Positions 15,092 through 23,065 are shown, counted from the stretch's first letter. The stretch is 45,500 nucleotides of DNA from Peptoniphilus stercorisuis (GCF_017874395.1 NZ_JAGGLJ010000014.1:1-45500); one strand, 5' to 3'. The notes: generated by a model not told the origin, from the sequence alone. Program-made: numbers and translations.

Positions 15092-15107
15092 TAAAACCTA
15101 AGCATAT

Positions 15108-15195
15108 GGAGAGGTGTCCGAGTGGTTGAAGGAGCTCGCCTGGAAAGCGAGTAAACGGCAACGTTTCGGGGGTTCGAATCCCCCTCTCTCCGCCA
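15108..15195 (+). tRNA. tRNA-Ser (anticodon GGA)
   Basis: An 88-nt class II tRNA: acceptor stem GGAGAGG/CCTCTCC, anticodon loop CTGGAAA with GGA, an extended variable arm (AAACGGCAACGTTT), the T arm GGGGGTTCGAATCCCCC, discriminator G and an encoded CCA at the 3' end. It reads UCC/UCU serine codons. It is followed within a few bases by the SRP RNA, so its 3' end must be made by cleavage. Confidence 0.98.
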
Positions 15196-15197
15196 TA

Positions 15198-15468
15198 TGC
15201 CGTGATAGACGGGGAATTAGCGATGTCTTGTAACCTACGATTCGCTGTAGTAGGGTTGAATTCCCAACTGAGGTAGTGATTTGTGCAGTCTGCCCCAAAT
15301 GTGTGGCGTTGAGGATTGGGTCCTACGCAACGTATGCCTGTGAACCGTGTCAGGTCTTGACGGAAGCAGCACTAAGCAGGATTTTACGTGTGCCGTGGGA
15401 GTGCCTAGTCTGAGTTAACTATTTGGGTACCGTGTGGAAATTTACTTTCGAAGTTGGGTTCACGGCTA
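15198..15468 (+). ncRNA. ffs: signal recognition particle RNA (large Bacillota type)
   Basis: An approximately 271-nt RNA with the long form found in Bacillota, comprising an Alu domain and an S domain. Terminal complementarity is GCCGTG (15199-15204) with CACGGC (15461-15466). The S-domain hallmark CAGGTCTTGACGGAAGCAGC (15351-15370), with the asymmetric GGAAGCAGC bulge that binds Ffh, is present. The apical tetraloop reads UGAC (15358-15361), a URRC-class loop, instead of the usual bacterial GGAA. It works with Ffh and FtsY to target nascent membrane proteins. It is co-transcribed with tRNA-Ser from a single promoter and ends at a strong terminator. Confidence 0.95.
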
Positions 15469-15477
15469 CATATTTTA

Positions 15478-15503
15478 AGAGAGCAGAAGCTCTCTTTTTT
15501 TTA
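15478..15503 (+). terminator. terminator of the tRNA-Ser / SRP RNA transcript
   Basis: The 7-bp stem AGAGAGC/GCTCTCT with an AGAA loop is followed by T8. The veg terminator has an almost identical stem. Confidence 0.92.
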
Positions 15504-15569
15504 TGCTTTTTTGAAAATAAAAGTTTTTTATAAATTATCGTAACTTTTTTAAAAAATCTGTATATTCTG

Positions 15570-15607
15570 TGTTATAATAAAAACGTACTAAGAGATAATC
15601 GTTATTA
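15570..15607 (+). promoter_or_regulatory. feo promoter with overlapping Fur-like box
   Basis: An extended -10 TGTTATAAT (15570-15578) is followed by AGATAAT-C-GTTATTA (15593-15607). That sequence resembles the 7-1-7 Fur inverted repeat (TGATAATnATTATCA) at 11 of 14 positions and would lie just after the start point. Confidence 0.55.
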
Positions 15608-15650
15608 ATTAGAGGAAGAACTTAAAAAATTCTTTTTTTATAAGTTGATA

Positions 15651-15665
15651 TGATAATGATTATCG
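15651..15665 (+). promoter_or_regulatory. Fur box
   Basis: TGATAATGATTATCG matches the 7-1-7 Fur consensus at 13 of 14 paired positions. It lies 101 bases before feoA, downstream of the extended -10 and just upstream of a second TTGACA (15684-15689). It predicts iron-dependent repression of feoAB. A short weak terminator-like hairpin (15616-15639) lies between the two boxes. Confidence 0.85.
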
Positions 15666-15765
15666 TTTAAAAAATGATTAATTTTGACAATTTTAAAATT
15701 ACATAAAATTATTTCACTATAATTTAGCTTAGAATTGTCTATTATAAAAATATAGGAGTGATAAT

Positions 15766-15993
15766 ATGACATTAAAAGATGCTAAAGTTGGTAAAATTTA
15801 TAAGGTACTTAAAATACATGGGCATGGTCCATTGAAAAGAAGAATAATGGATATGGGAATAACAAGGGGAACACCGATTTTTGTAAGAAAAGTTGCACCT
15901 TTAGGAGATCCAGTTCAATTTAATATTAGAAACTATGAACTTAGTTTAAGAAGAGAAGACTCAAGCTTAATAGAAGTAGAAGAATTAAACTAA
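15766..15993 (+). CDS. feoA: ferrous iron transport protein A
   Basis: A 75-residue SH3-like cytoplasmic protein that assists FeoB in Fe(II) uptake. The sequence GHGPLKRRIMDMGITRGTPIFVRKVAPLGDPVQFNIRNYELSLR covers the full FeoA fold and ends with the usual SLRxxE segment. AGGAG lies before the ATG. The gene lies 13 bases ahead of feoB in a Fur-controlled operon. Confidence 0.95.
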   Translation: MTLKDAKVGKIYKVLKIHGHGPLKRRIMDMGITRGTPIFVRKVAPLGDPVQFNIRNYELSLRREDSSLIEVEELN

Positions 15994-16006
15994 TAGGAGG
16001 AATAAA

Positions 16007-18151
16007 ATGGCAATAACAATTGCTCTTGCTGGAAATCCCAATAGTGGTAAATCAACATTATTTAATAAATTAACAGGCTCAAATCAATATGTTGGAAACT
16101 GGCCTGGAGTTACAGTAGAGAAAAAAACAGGAGAATATACAAAAGATAAAAATATAAAATTCACAGACTTACCTGGAATTTATTCGTTATCACCTTATAC
16201 ATTAGAAGAAGTTGTATCTAGAGATTATCTATTAAATGAAAGACCAGATGTAATTATAGATGTAATTGATGCTACAAATATAGAAAGAAATCTATATCTT
16301 GCAACTCAATTATCAGAACTTAGAATTCCACTTGTACTTGCATTTAATATGATGGATATAGTAAGAAAAAATGGAGATAAGATCAACACAAAAGAAATAG
16401 CAAAATCTCTTAATTGTGAAGTTGTAGAAGTTTCAGCAATTAAAAATGAAAATATTGATGCCTTAGTTGAAGCAGCTATTAAAAAAGCAAATGACAAAGA
16501 TATAAAAGAAATTAAATCTTTTTCTAGTAGTTTAGAAGAATACATTGACACTATAGAAAATAGTGTAGAATCAATAAAAGATCATCCATCAAAGAGATGG
16601 CTTGCAATAAAACTTTTTGAAGATGATGAAAAAATAGAAAAAGAATTTATTCTTACAGCAGAAGAAAAATCTTTAATAGATGAAATAAGAATTAAAGCAG
16701 AAAAAGAATTTGATGATGATGCTGAGGGAATAATCACAGATCAAAGATATAATTTTGTAACTAAAATAACTAAAGGTAATATAAAAAAAGGTGTAGTTGG
16801 ACTATCTACATCAGATAAAATAGACAAAATAGTAACTAATAGATTTTTGGCAATACCAATATTTGCACTTATAATGTTTGGAGTTTATTATATTGCAGTT
16901 ACTGTAGTTGGTGGACCTGTAAATGATTGGTGGGCTGATGAGTTTTTAGGAGAAGTAGTTCCAACTCATGTTGCAGGATTTTTGGCGAATCACGAAGTAG
17001 CACCTTGGCTAACAAGCTTAATATCTGATGGTATTATTGGTGGAGTAGGATCAGTTGTAGGATTTTTACCTGTAATAGCAACACTATTTTTCCTAATATC
17101 AATACTTGAAGATGTAGGATATATGTCAAGAATTGCCTTTATATTAGATAGAGTATTTAAAAGATTTGGACTAAGTGGTAAATCTTTCATTCCTATTTTA
17201 GTAGGAACAGGATGTTCAGTTCCAGGAATTATAGGAACAAGAACTATTGAAAATGACAATGATAGAAGAATGACAATAACAGTTGCATCTTTTATGCCTT
17301 GTGGTGCTAAGACGGAAATAATTGCACTTTTTGCAGTAGTATTATCAGGCAAATGGTGGTATGGACCTATTTGGTACTTTGGAGGAATACTTGCAGTAAT
17401 CTTATCAGGACTTATTTTAAAGAAAACTAAGAGATTCCACGGAGATACATCACCATTTATAATGGAGCTTCCAGACTATCATGCACCAAGTATGAGAAAT
17501 ATATTTAAAGCAACATATGATAGATGTAAATCTTTCATTATAAAAGCAGGAACAGTAATCATGTTATTTACAATAGTAATATGGTTTTTACAAAATATTT
17601 CAGTAACAGGACAATTTGTAGAATTTGAAAGTGATGCAACAGACTCAATACTTTCATTTATAGGTAAAAAACTTCAATGGATATTTGTTCCACTTGGATT
17701 TGGAAACTGGATGGCTACAGTTGCTACAGTAGTAGGACTTGGAGCTAAAGAACTTGTAGTAGGAACTTATGGAGTAGTTGCAGGAATAGGAAGTGCAGAA
17801 CTTGGAGATCCAAACTTAAACCAATTTATTGCAAATCAATTTAATGCAGTTTCAGCACTATCCTTTGTATTCTTTAATCAAATTACAATTCCTTGTTTTG
17901 CAGCAGTTGGAGCTATAAAACAAGAAATGGGAGATAAAAAATGGTTTGGATTTGCAATGGCATATCAAATGATATTCTCCTATACAATATCACTTATGAT
18001 ATATCAGTTTGGTAGAATCTTAGTGCTTCACGAAGCACCAACAATTTGGACTGCAATAGCAGGAGTGGTACTTTTTATATATCTATATCTAATATTTAGA
18101 AAAGATAAATATAAAGAAAAAGAAGTTTTAAAAGAGGGTTTACAAGGATAG
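16007..18151 (+). CDS. feoB: ferrous iron transport protein B
   Basis: A 714-residue inner-membrane Fe(II) transporter. The N-terminal G domain shows G1 GNPNSGKS (9-16), G3 DLPG (54-57), G4 NMMD (114-117) and G5 SAI (143-145). A GDI helical domain follows to about residue 270. The membrane domain holds two Gate regions with the metal-linked cysteines in GTGCSVPGI and MPCGAKTEI. GTP binding gates Fe(II) import under anoxic conditions. TAGGAGG precedes the ATG. The usual Cys-rich soluble tail is absent from the protein itself; two separate small Cys-rich membrane genes follow instead. Confidence 0.97.
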   Translation: MAITIALAGNPNSGKSTLFNKLTGSNQYVGNWPGVTVEKKTGEYTKDKNIKFTDLPGIYSLSPYTLEEVVSRDYLLNERPDVIIDVIDATNIERNLYLATQLSELRIPLVLAFNMMDIVRKNGDKINTKEIAKSLNCEVVEVSAIKNENIDALVEAAIKKANDKDIKEIKSFSSSLEEYIDTIENSVESIKDHPSKRWLAIKLFEDDEKIEKEFILTAEEKSLIDEIRIKAEKEFDDDAEGIITDQRYNFVTKITKGNIKKGVVGLSTSDKIDKIVTNRFLAIPIFALIMFGVYYIAVTVVGGPVNDWWADEFLGEVVPTHVAGFLANHEVAPWLTSLISDGIIGGVGSVVGFLPVIATLFFLISILEDVGYMSRIAFILDRVFKRFGLSGKSFIPILVGTGCSVPGIIGTRTIENDNDRRMTITVASFMPCGAKTEIIALFAVVLSGKWWYGPIWYFGGILAVILSGLILKKTKRFHGDTSPFIMELPDYHAPSMRNIFKATYDRCKSFIIKAGTVIMLFTIVIWFLQNISVTGQFVEFESDATDSILSFIGKKLQWIFVPLGFGNWMATVATVVGLGAKELVVGTYGVVAGIGSAELGDPNLNQFIANQFNAVSALSFVFFNQITIPCFAAVGAIKQEMGDKKWFGFAMAYQMIFSYTISLMIYQFGRILVLHEAPTIWTAIAGVVLFIYLYLIFRKDKYKEKEVLKEGLQG

Positions 18152-18159
18152 GTGATTAA

Positions 18160-18285
18160 ATGGCTAATTATATAATTGGCGCAATACTTTTAATAGTAGT
18201 AATACTTGCAATTAGACGTATTAAAAATAAAGGAACTTGTAATTGTGGACATTGTTCAGATATTAAATCAGAAAAAGGTGATTAA
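18160..18285 (+). CDS. FeoB-associated Cys-rich membrane micro-protein, first copy
   Basis: A 41-residue protein: one N-terminal transmembrane helix (IIGAILLIVVILAI), a basic stop (RRIKNKG) and a cytoplasmic CNCGHC motif (Cys at 27, 29 and 32). This is the layout of the FeoB-associated Cys-rich membrane protein family. The frame starts 8 bases after feoB with GGTGAT upstream, and its stop codon directly abuts the next ATG. It may deliver or receive iron at FeoB. It is a small gene that is easily missed. Confidence 0.8.
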   Translation: MANYIIGAILLIVVILAIRRIKNKGTCNCGHCSDIKSEKGD

Positions 18286-18543
18286 ATGGCTACTTTAATA
18301 GTGCTTTTAATACTTGTAATAGCAGTGATTTTTGCAATTAAATATGTAGTAATAAATGGAGCTTGTGGAGGAGGATGTTCTAGTTGTTCATTTTCAACAT
18401 CTTGCTCAGGAAAATCTAAATTTGATGAACTATCAGATATGGAAAAATTAAAACATATTAAAAAAATGAAAGAAATGCAAAAAAATCCTGAAATTCAAAA
18501 AGCTTTGAAAAAAGCCTTAGAAGAACAAAAAAACTTTAACTAA
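18286..18543 (+). CDS. FeoB-associated Cys-rich membrane protein, second copy
   Basis: An 85-residue protein: an N-terminal helix (LIVLLILVIAVIFAIKYVV), a Cys cluster CGGGCSSCSFSTSC (four Cys) and a charged, probably helical C-terminal half rich in Lys and Glu. It uses the same GGTGATTAAATGGCT ribosome-site/start sequence as the preceding gene, suggesting tandem duplication of the small gene. It is the final gene of the feo operon and is followed by a terminator. Its role beside FeoB is inferred from context and family. Confidence 0.82.
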   Translation: MATLIVLLILVIAVIFAIKYVVINGACGGGCSSCSFSTSCSGKSKFDELSDMEKLKHIKKMKEMQKNPEIQKALKKALEEQKNFN

Positions 18544-18546
18544 ATT

Positions 18547-18574
18547 AAAAGACGTCTATAAGGCGTCTTTTTTG
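18547..18574 (+). terminator. terminator of the feo operon
   Basis: The stem AAAAGACG/CGTCTTTT with inner G-U and C-G pairs is followed by T-rich sequence. Confidence 0.85.
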
Positions 18575-18634
18575 TTTTAAAATATGTAAATTTTGTATAT
18601 ACTATTATATAATCAAAGTTTTAGGGGGAGCAAT

Positions 18635-18904
18635 ATGAAGAAAACAGATGAATTTCTTTTGAAAGTAAATAACTGGATAGAAAAAAATGACCTATTTATG
18701 GTTCCAGTAGTTTTGCTTATTATATCAAACTTTGTAGAAGCATTAAATACAGATATAATTAGTAAAATTAGAATATCAATAATAGTAGTGCTTTTATTTT
18801 TAGTAGTATTCACATATAGAAAATATAACTCAAAAAGAGTAAAAAGCACTGTAAGATGGTTTATAATAGCACTTGTGCTATCAGTATATAAATATATTGG
18901 ATAA
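18635..18904 (+). CDS. small hypothetical membrane protein
   Basis: An 89-residue protein with two clear hydrophobic helices (FMVPVVLLIISNFV and IRISIIVVLLFLVVF) and a possible third near the end, joined by basic loops. The start at 18635 has GGGGGAG 5 bases upstream; an upstream in-frame TTG at 18593 has no ribosome site. I do not recognise a family. It lies between the feo terminator and gltX, upstream of another small membrane protein, with a -10-like TATAAT before it. Confidence 0.6.
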   Translation: MKKTDEFLLKVNNWIEKNDLFMVPVVLLIISNFVEALNTDIISKIRISIIVVLLFLVVFTYRKYNSKRVKSTVRWFIIALVLSVYKYIG

Positions 18905-18955
18905 TAGCCATATTTACAATTTTTTTCTTTTCTAATATAATTATATAGGTGATTT

Positions 18956-19255
18956 ATGGGAATTTTTATAAAACTATTTTTTATAATGGGAATATTGTCA
19001 CTGATAGTAGATGTATTTTTAATAATTTCAAATTATGTAAATAAAAACAATAAAGGTTTTTTAGAGAAAATATCCAAAGATAAAAAAGATGAATATATAA
19101 AGATATTAGAAATAAAAGTAGTAATAGGAATAATATTTTTATTACTTAGTATATATTTTTACCTACATAAAAGAAATACTATTACAATTGTATTATTAAT
19201 AATAAATAATTTAATAGTATCTTTTTTTGAAAAAATAGTAAAAGAGATAATATAG
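18956..19255 (+). CDS. small hypothetical membrane protein
   Basis: A 99-residue protein with helices at about 5-26, 52-68 and 72-92 and a Lys-rich loop (NKGFLEKISKDKKDEY). TAGGTGAT precedes the ATG. It ends 9 bases before gltX with no terminator between, so it is likely co-transcribed with gltX. No family is recognised; it could be a DUF3784-like small membrane protein, but I cannot support that from sequence alone. Confidence 0.6.
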   Translation: MGIFIKLFFIMGILSLIVDVFLIISNYVNKNNKGFLEKISKDKKDEYIKILEIKVVIGIIFLLLSIYFYLHKRNTITIVLLIINNLIVSFFEKIVKEII

Positions 19256-19264
19256 GAGGATAAT

Positions 19265-20740
19265 ATGAGCGATATTAGAGTTCGTTTCGCACCAAGTCCA
19301 ACTGGATTTTTACACATAGGTGGACTAAGAACAGCACTTTACAATTATTTATATGCAAGAAAAAACAATGGAAAATTTATACTTAGAATAGAAGATACAG
19401 ATAGAACAAGATATGTAGATGGAGCAATTGAAAACTTAATTGAATCATTAAAATGGGCAGGAATAGACTATGATGAAGGTGTCTTTGTAGAAGATGGAAA
19501 AATCGTAGAAAAAGGTGAAGATGGACCATATATTCAATCTCAAAGACTAGATATCTATAAAAAATATGTAGATGAACTAATAGAAAGTGGAAAAGCATAT
19601 TATTGTTTCTGTACAAAAGAAAGACTTGACTCAGTAAGAGAAGAACAAAAAATAAAAGGTCAAATACCAAGATATGATGGACTATGTAGAGAAATCCCAT
19701 TAGAAGAAGCTAAAAAAAGAATTGCAAATGGTGAAGAATATGTAGTAAGGCTTAAACTTCCTCACAATAGAGATATATCCTTTGATGATGCAGTAAGAGG
19801 AAAAGTTACAATTAATACTAATGAAATGGACGATCAAGTATTAATGAAATCTGATGGATTCCCAACATATCACATGGCAGTAGTAGTAGATGATCATTTA
19901 ATGGGAATAACAGATGTAGTAAGAGGAGAAGAATGGCTACCATCAACACCAAAACATGTATATTTATATGAATGTTTTGGATGGGAAGCACCAACATTTG
20001 TCCACCTTCCAACAGTACTAAACAAAGACAGAAAAAAACTTTCAAAACGTCAAGGTGATGTATCAGTAGAAGACTTTAGAGAAAGAGGATATCTACCAGA
20101 AGGACTAGTAAACTATCTTGCATTAGTTGGATGGTCACCAGAAGATGGCGAAGAAATAATGGAAATGAAAGACTTAATAGAGAAATTTACCTTTGATAGA
20201 GTTGGCAAAGCTGGAGGAATATTTGATAAAGAAAAACTTGATTGGGTTAACTCTCATTACATCAAAAAATATTCACTAGAAGAAATAGCAAAACTATCAA
20301 TACCATATATGGTAAAATCAGGACTTATAACAGAAGAAGAAATAAAAGCAGATGAAGATAAATATCTAATGCTAATAGACACAGTAAGAGATTCACTAGA
20401 CAGACTAGAAGAAGTTCCAGAAAAAGTTTCTTTCCTATTTGGAGATCTTGAAATTACAGAAGAAGCAGCAATAGAAGAACTTAAAAAAGAACAAGTTCCA
20501 GAACTTATAAAAGCTTTTAAAGAAGAACTAAACTCAGTTGAAAAAATTGATATGGACTTTGCATCAGGAGTAATGAAAAAAATCCAAAAGGCAACAGGTA
20601 TAAAAGGTAAAAATCTTTATATGCCAGTAAGAGCAGCAATATCTGGAAATGTTCATGGACCAGAACTTAAAAATATAATTTGTCTACTTGGAAAAGAAGA
20701 AATTTTAAAAAGATTAGATGAAGCAGAAAACTTAAGATAA
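19265..20740 (+). CDS. gltX: glutamyl-tRNA synthetase
   Basis: A 491-residue class I aminoacyl-tRNA synthetase that charges tRNA-Glu (and, if non-discriminating, tRNA-Gln for later amidation). The HIGH motif is HIGG at 17-20 after RFAPSPTGF, and the KMSKS-type motif is KLSKR at 258-262. The C-terminal anticodon-binding domain is complete and the length is normal. TAGGAGG lies before the ATG. A strong terminator follows. Whether it is discriminating cannot be told by eye. No T-box leader is present upstream. Confidence 0.97.
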   Translation: MSDIRVRFAPSPTGFLHIGGLRTALYNYLYARKNNGKFILRIEDTDRTRYVDGAIENLIESLKWAGIDYDEGVFVEDGKIVEKGEDGPYIQSQRLDIYKKYVDELIESGKAYYCFCTKERLDSVREEQKIKGQIPRYDGLCREIPLEEAKKRIANGEEYVVRLKLPHNRDISFDDAVRGKVTINTNEMDDQVLMKSDGFPTYHMAVVVDDHLMGITDVVRGEEWLPSTPKHVYLYECFGWEAPTFVHLPTVLNKDRKKLSKRQGDVSVEDFRERGYLPEGLVNYLALVGWSPEDGEEIMEMKDLIEKFTFDRVGKAGGIFDKEKLDWVNSHYIKKYSLEEIAKLSIPYMVKSGLITEEEIKADEDKYLMLIDTVRDSLDRLEEVPEKVSFLFGDLEITEEAAIEELKKEQVPELIKAFKEELNSVEKIDMDFASGVMKKIQKATGIKGKNLYMPVRAAISGNVHGPELKNIICLLGKEEILKRLDEAENLR

Positions 20741-20744
20741 TAAT

Positions 20745-20776
20745 AAAAAAGTAGATAGAAATATCTACTTTTTTTT
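20745..20776 (+). terminator. terminator of gltX
   Basis: The stem AAAAAGTAGATA/TATCTACTTTTT with a GAAA loop is followed by more T. Confidence 0.9.
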
Positions 20777-20906
20777 AATTTTATTATGTATATATTTAAT
20801 TAATGTAATAAAATAAATTGAAATAATGGCTATTTTATGGGAAAGTTTTAATATATAAGTGATATATCATATAATATTAATGTTATACTATTTATAAAAT
20901 ATAGAT

Positions 20907-20935
20907 TTGACAAATGGTCTAATAAGGGGTATATT
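20907..20935 (+). promoter_or_regulatory. promoter of the glycolytic operon
   Basis: A perfect TTGACA (20907-20912), a 17-base spacer and TATATT (20930-20935) lie just upstream of the CggR-type operator. Confidence 0.88.
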
Positions 20936-20964
20936 TTAAGTGTAAGAAAAATTTTTTATTACAG

Positions 20965-21004
20965 TGGGAACAAAAACTGTACTATGGGATAGAAATAGTC
21001 CACA
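20965..21004 (+). promoter_or_regulatory. CggR-type operator (two direct repeats, 20-base period)
   Basis: TGGGAA starts at 20965 and TGGGAT at 20985, exactly 20 bases apart. After a 6-base spacer each half is followed by a TGTC-like element (CTGT, AGTC). The published CggR operator of Bacillus subtilis has the same plan (CGGGAC-N6-TGTC-N4, repeated). Its position between the promoter and cggR predicts autorepression relieved by fructose-1,6-bisphosphate. Confidence 0.75.
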
Positions 21005-21013
21005 GGTGATTTT

Positions 21014-22039
21014 ATGAATATAGAGAATATTACTAATTTTGTTCCTGAGTTTAGAGATATTTTCATAAGAAGATATGAGATTTTAGAGTTTCTAAATAAA
21101 GAGGGAACTTTGGGCAGAAGGACTCTTTCTAGTAAGATGGATATTTCAGAGAGAATTATTAGAGATGAGATATCTATTTTAAGAGATATGGACTGCGTAG
21201 ATGTTTCCGCTGCAGGAATAAGTATTACAAAAGAGGGTAAAATAAAGTTAAAGGATCTTTCAACTATTTATAGAGATTTAAATAATCTAACTGATTTAGG
21301 AAAGAGAATTGCTTTAATGCTTAATGTCAATGATGTCTTTGTTGTAAAAGGTGATACGAAAAAGTCTGAACACACTTATATTAATCTTGGTGCTGAAACG
21401 GCTAGAATTATTAAAAATGTTGTTTCTAGGGGAGATATTTTAGGTGTTACTGGTGGTAGAACTTTAAGTTCTATTGGTGATGAGATGGAAAAATCTAAAG
21501 AGGATTTAGATATTACTGTGATTCCTGCTAGGGGTTCTCTTGGCAGAAGTGCTAAGTTTCAGGCAAATTCTATTGCATCAAAGATTGCAACAAAGCTAAA
21601 TGGTGAGTACCAACTTCTTCCTGTTCCTGATACTGCTTCTGCTGAAGCTATGAAAATGTTAATGGAAAATGAAGAGGTAAAGGAAGCTTATAATATGCTT
21701 AAGTCTTTAGATATTTTAATTTTTGGTATTGGAAGGGCTGATGTTATGCTTGATAGGCGTAGGATTAGTGATGATATTAAGGATGAGATTTTAGATAATA
21801 AGGCTGTTGCTGAAGCTTTTGGACATTATTTTGATATTGAGGGTAATGAGGTTTATAGATCTCAAAGTATTGGGATTACTATAGAAGATTTTAAAAAGAT
21901 TCCAAGAATTATTGGTGTTGCTGGGGGATGTGAAAAGGCTGATAGTATTATTAGTATTTCATCTTTAAGGCAGGACATGATTCTTGTAATAGATGAGAGT
22001 GCAGCAAATGAGATTTTAAATATTAGGAGGTCAATTTAA
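21014..22039 (+). CDS. cggR: central glycolytic genes regulator CggR
   Basis: A 341-residue SorC/DeoR-family repressor. The N-terminal HTH (about 18-65, GRRTLSSKMDISERIIRDEISILRDM) binds the operator directly upstream. The sugar-phosphate-binding domain has the phosphosugar-isomerase-like fold (GVTGGRTLSSIGDEM, VAGGCEKADSI). In known systems fructose-1,6-bisphosphate reduces operator cooperativity. The ribosome site is a modest AGGTGAT. The gene ends one base before gap, a tight coupling typical of the cggR-gapA operon. Confidence 0.95.
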   Translation: MNIENITNFVPEFRDIFIRRYEILEFLNKEGTLGRRTLSSKMDISERIIRDEISILRDMDCVDVSAAGISITKEGKIKLKDLSTIYRDLNNLTDLGKRIALMLNVNDVFVVKGDTKKSEHTYINLGAETARIIKNVVSRGDILGVTGGRTLSSIGDEMEKSKEDLDITVIPARGSLGRSAKFQANSIASKIATKLNGEYQLLPVPDTASAEAMKMLMENEEVKEAYNMLKSLDILIFGIGRADVMLDRRRISDDIKDEILDNKAVAEAFGHYFDIEGNEVYRSQSIGITIEDFKKIPRIIGVAGGCEKADSIISISSLRQDMILVIDESAANEILNIRRSI

Positions 22040-22040
22040 T

Positions 22041-23057
22041 ATGACAGTTAAAGTTGCTATTAATGGTTTTGGTAGAATTGGTAGAGATGTATTACGTGGA
22101 TGGGCTTTAAGAGATGATAAGGATTATGAAATTGCTTATGTAGCTGAATTAAATGCTTTAGACAATGTTCATGCTTTTACTCATTTATTCAAATATGATT
22201 CAATTTACAGAACTTTCCCTGGTGAAATTGAAGAACTTGAAGATGGATTTACTATAAATGGTAAAAAAGTTACATTTATAAATGGAGCTACTCCTGACAA
22301 AATGCCTTGGAAAGAACTTGGTGTAGATATTGTTATTGAATCTACTGGTGTATTTACAAAAAGAGATGCTGCAGAAGGACATATTAAATCTGGTGCTAAA
22401 AAAGTTATTATTTCAGCACCTGCTAAGGAAGAAGATTTAACTGTTGTTCTTGGAGTTAATGATGAAAATTATGATCCTGCAGTTCATAATATTATTTCAA
22501 ATGCTTCATGTACTACAAACTGTCTAGCACCTGTTACTAAGGTTATTCTTGAAAACTTTGGTATTAAAAAAGGTCTTATGACAACTGTTCATGCTTATAC
22601 TAATGACCAAAAAATCCATGATGCTAATCACAAAGATTTAAGACGTGCAAGAGCTGGAGCTGAAAATATTATTCCAACTACTACTGGTGCTGCTGAAGCT
22701 GTTGGTAAAGTTATTCCAGAAGTTAATGGAATTTTAACTGGTATGGCTATGAGAGTACCTGTTATTACTGGATCTATTGTAGATGTTACTTTTGAAATTG
22801 AAAAAGATGCAACTGTTGAAGAAATAAATGCAGCTATGAAAAAAGCAGCTGAAAATGAACTTAAAGGTGTATTAGAATATTCAGAAGAAGATCTTGTTTC
22901 TTCAGATATTATTGCTAATCCACATTCTTCAATCTTTGATGCTAAACTTACTCTTGTAAATGGCAGACTTGTTAAATGTGTATCTTGGTATGATAACGAA
23001 TGGGGTTATTCACAAAGAGTTGTTGACCTAACTAACAAAGTAGCAAAATCACTATAA
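22041..23057 (+). CDS. gap: glyceraldehyde-3-phosphate dehydrogenase, type I
   Basis: A 338-residue glycolytic dehydrogenase converting glyceraldehyde-3-phosphate to 1,3-bisphosphoglycerate. The NAD-binding GFGRIGR is at 9-15, catalytic Cys157 lies in SNASCTTNCLAPV, and WYDNEWGYSQR lies near the end. In the second beta-strand, where most GapA enzymes read NDL (the Asp contacting NAD), this protein reads ELNAL (36-40), so cofactor preference may be worth checking. AGGAGG precedes the ATG and overlaps the end of cggR. A hairpin separates it from pgk. Confidence 0.97.
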   Translation: MTVKVAINGFGRIGRDVLRGWALRDDKDYEIAYVAELNALDNVHAFTHLFKYDSIYRTFPGEIEELEDGFTINGKKVTFINGATPDKMPWKELGVDIVIESTGVFTKRDAAEGHIKSGAKKVIISAPAKEEDLTVVLGVNDENYDPAVHNIISNASCTTNCLAPVTKVILENFGIKKGLMTTVHAYTNDQKIHDANHKDLRRARAGAENIIPTTTGAAEAVGKVIPEVNGILTGMAMRVPVITGSIVDVTFEIEKDATVEEINAAMKKAAENELKGVLEYSEEDLVSSDIIANPHSSIFDAKLTLVNGRLVKCVSWYDNEWGYSQRVVDLTNKVAKSL

Positions 23058-23065
23058 GATATTAG

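Noticed and set aside
15098-15298. 66-codon minus-strand open frame
   Set aside because: It is antisense to tRNA-Ser and the SRP RNA; the AERGGFEPPKRCRLLAFQASSFNHSDTSP-like tail is the well-known spurious product of reading tRNA-Ser backwards.
19383-20045. Open frames antisense to gltX (also antisense to eno, mgtE and others)
   Set aside because: They are Leu/His-rich shadows caused by A-rich codons on the coding strand and have no start signals.
20777-20906. Possible riboswitch or T-box in the 270-base gap between gltX and cggR
   Set aside because: No T-box sequence or specifier hairpin is visible; only the AT-rich region, the promoter and the CggR-type operator are found.
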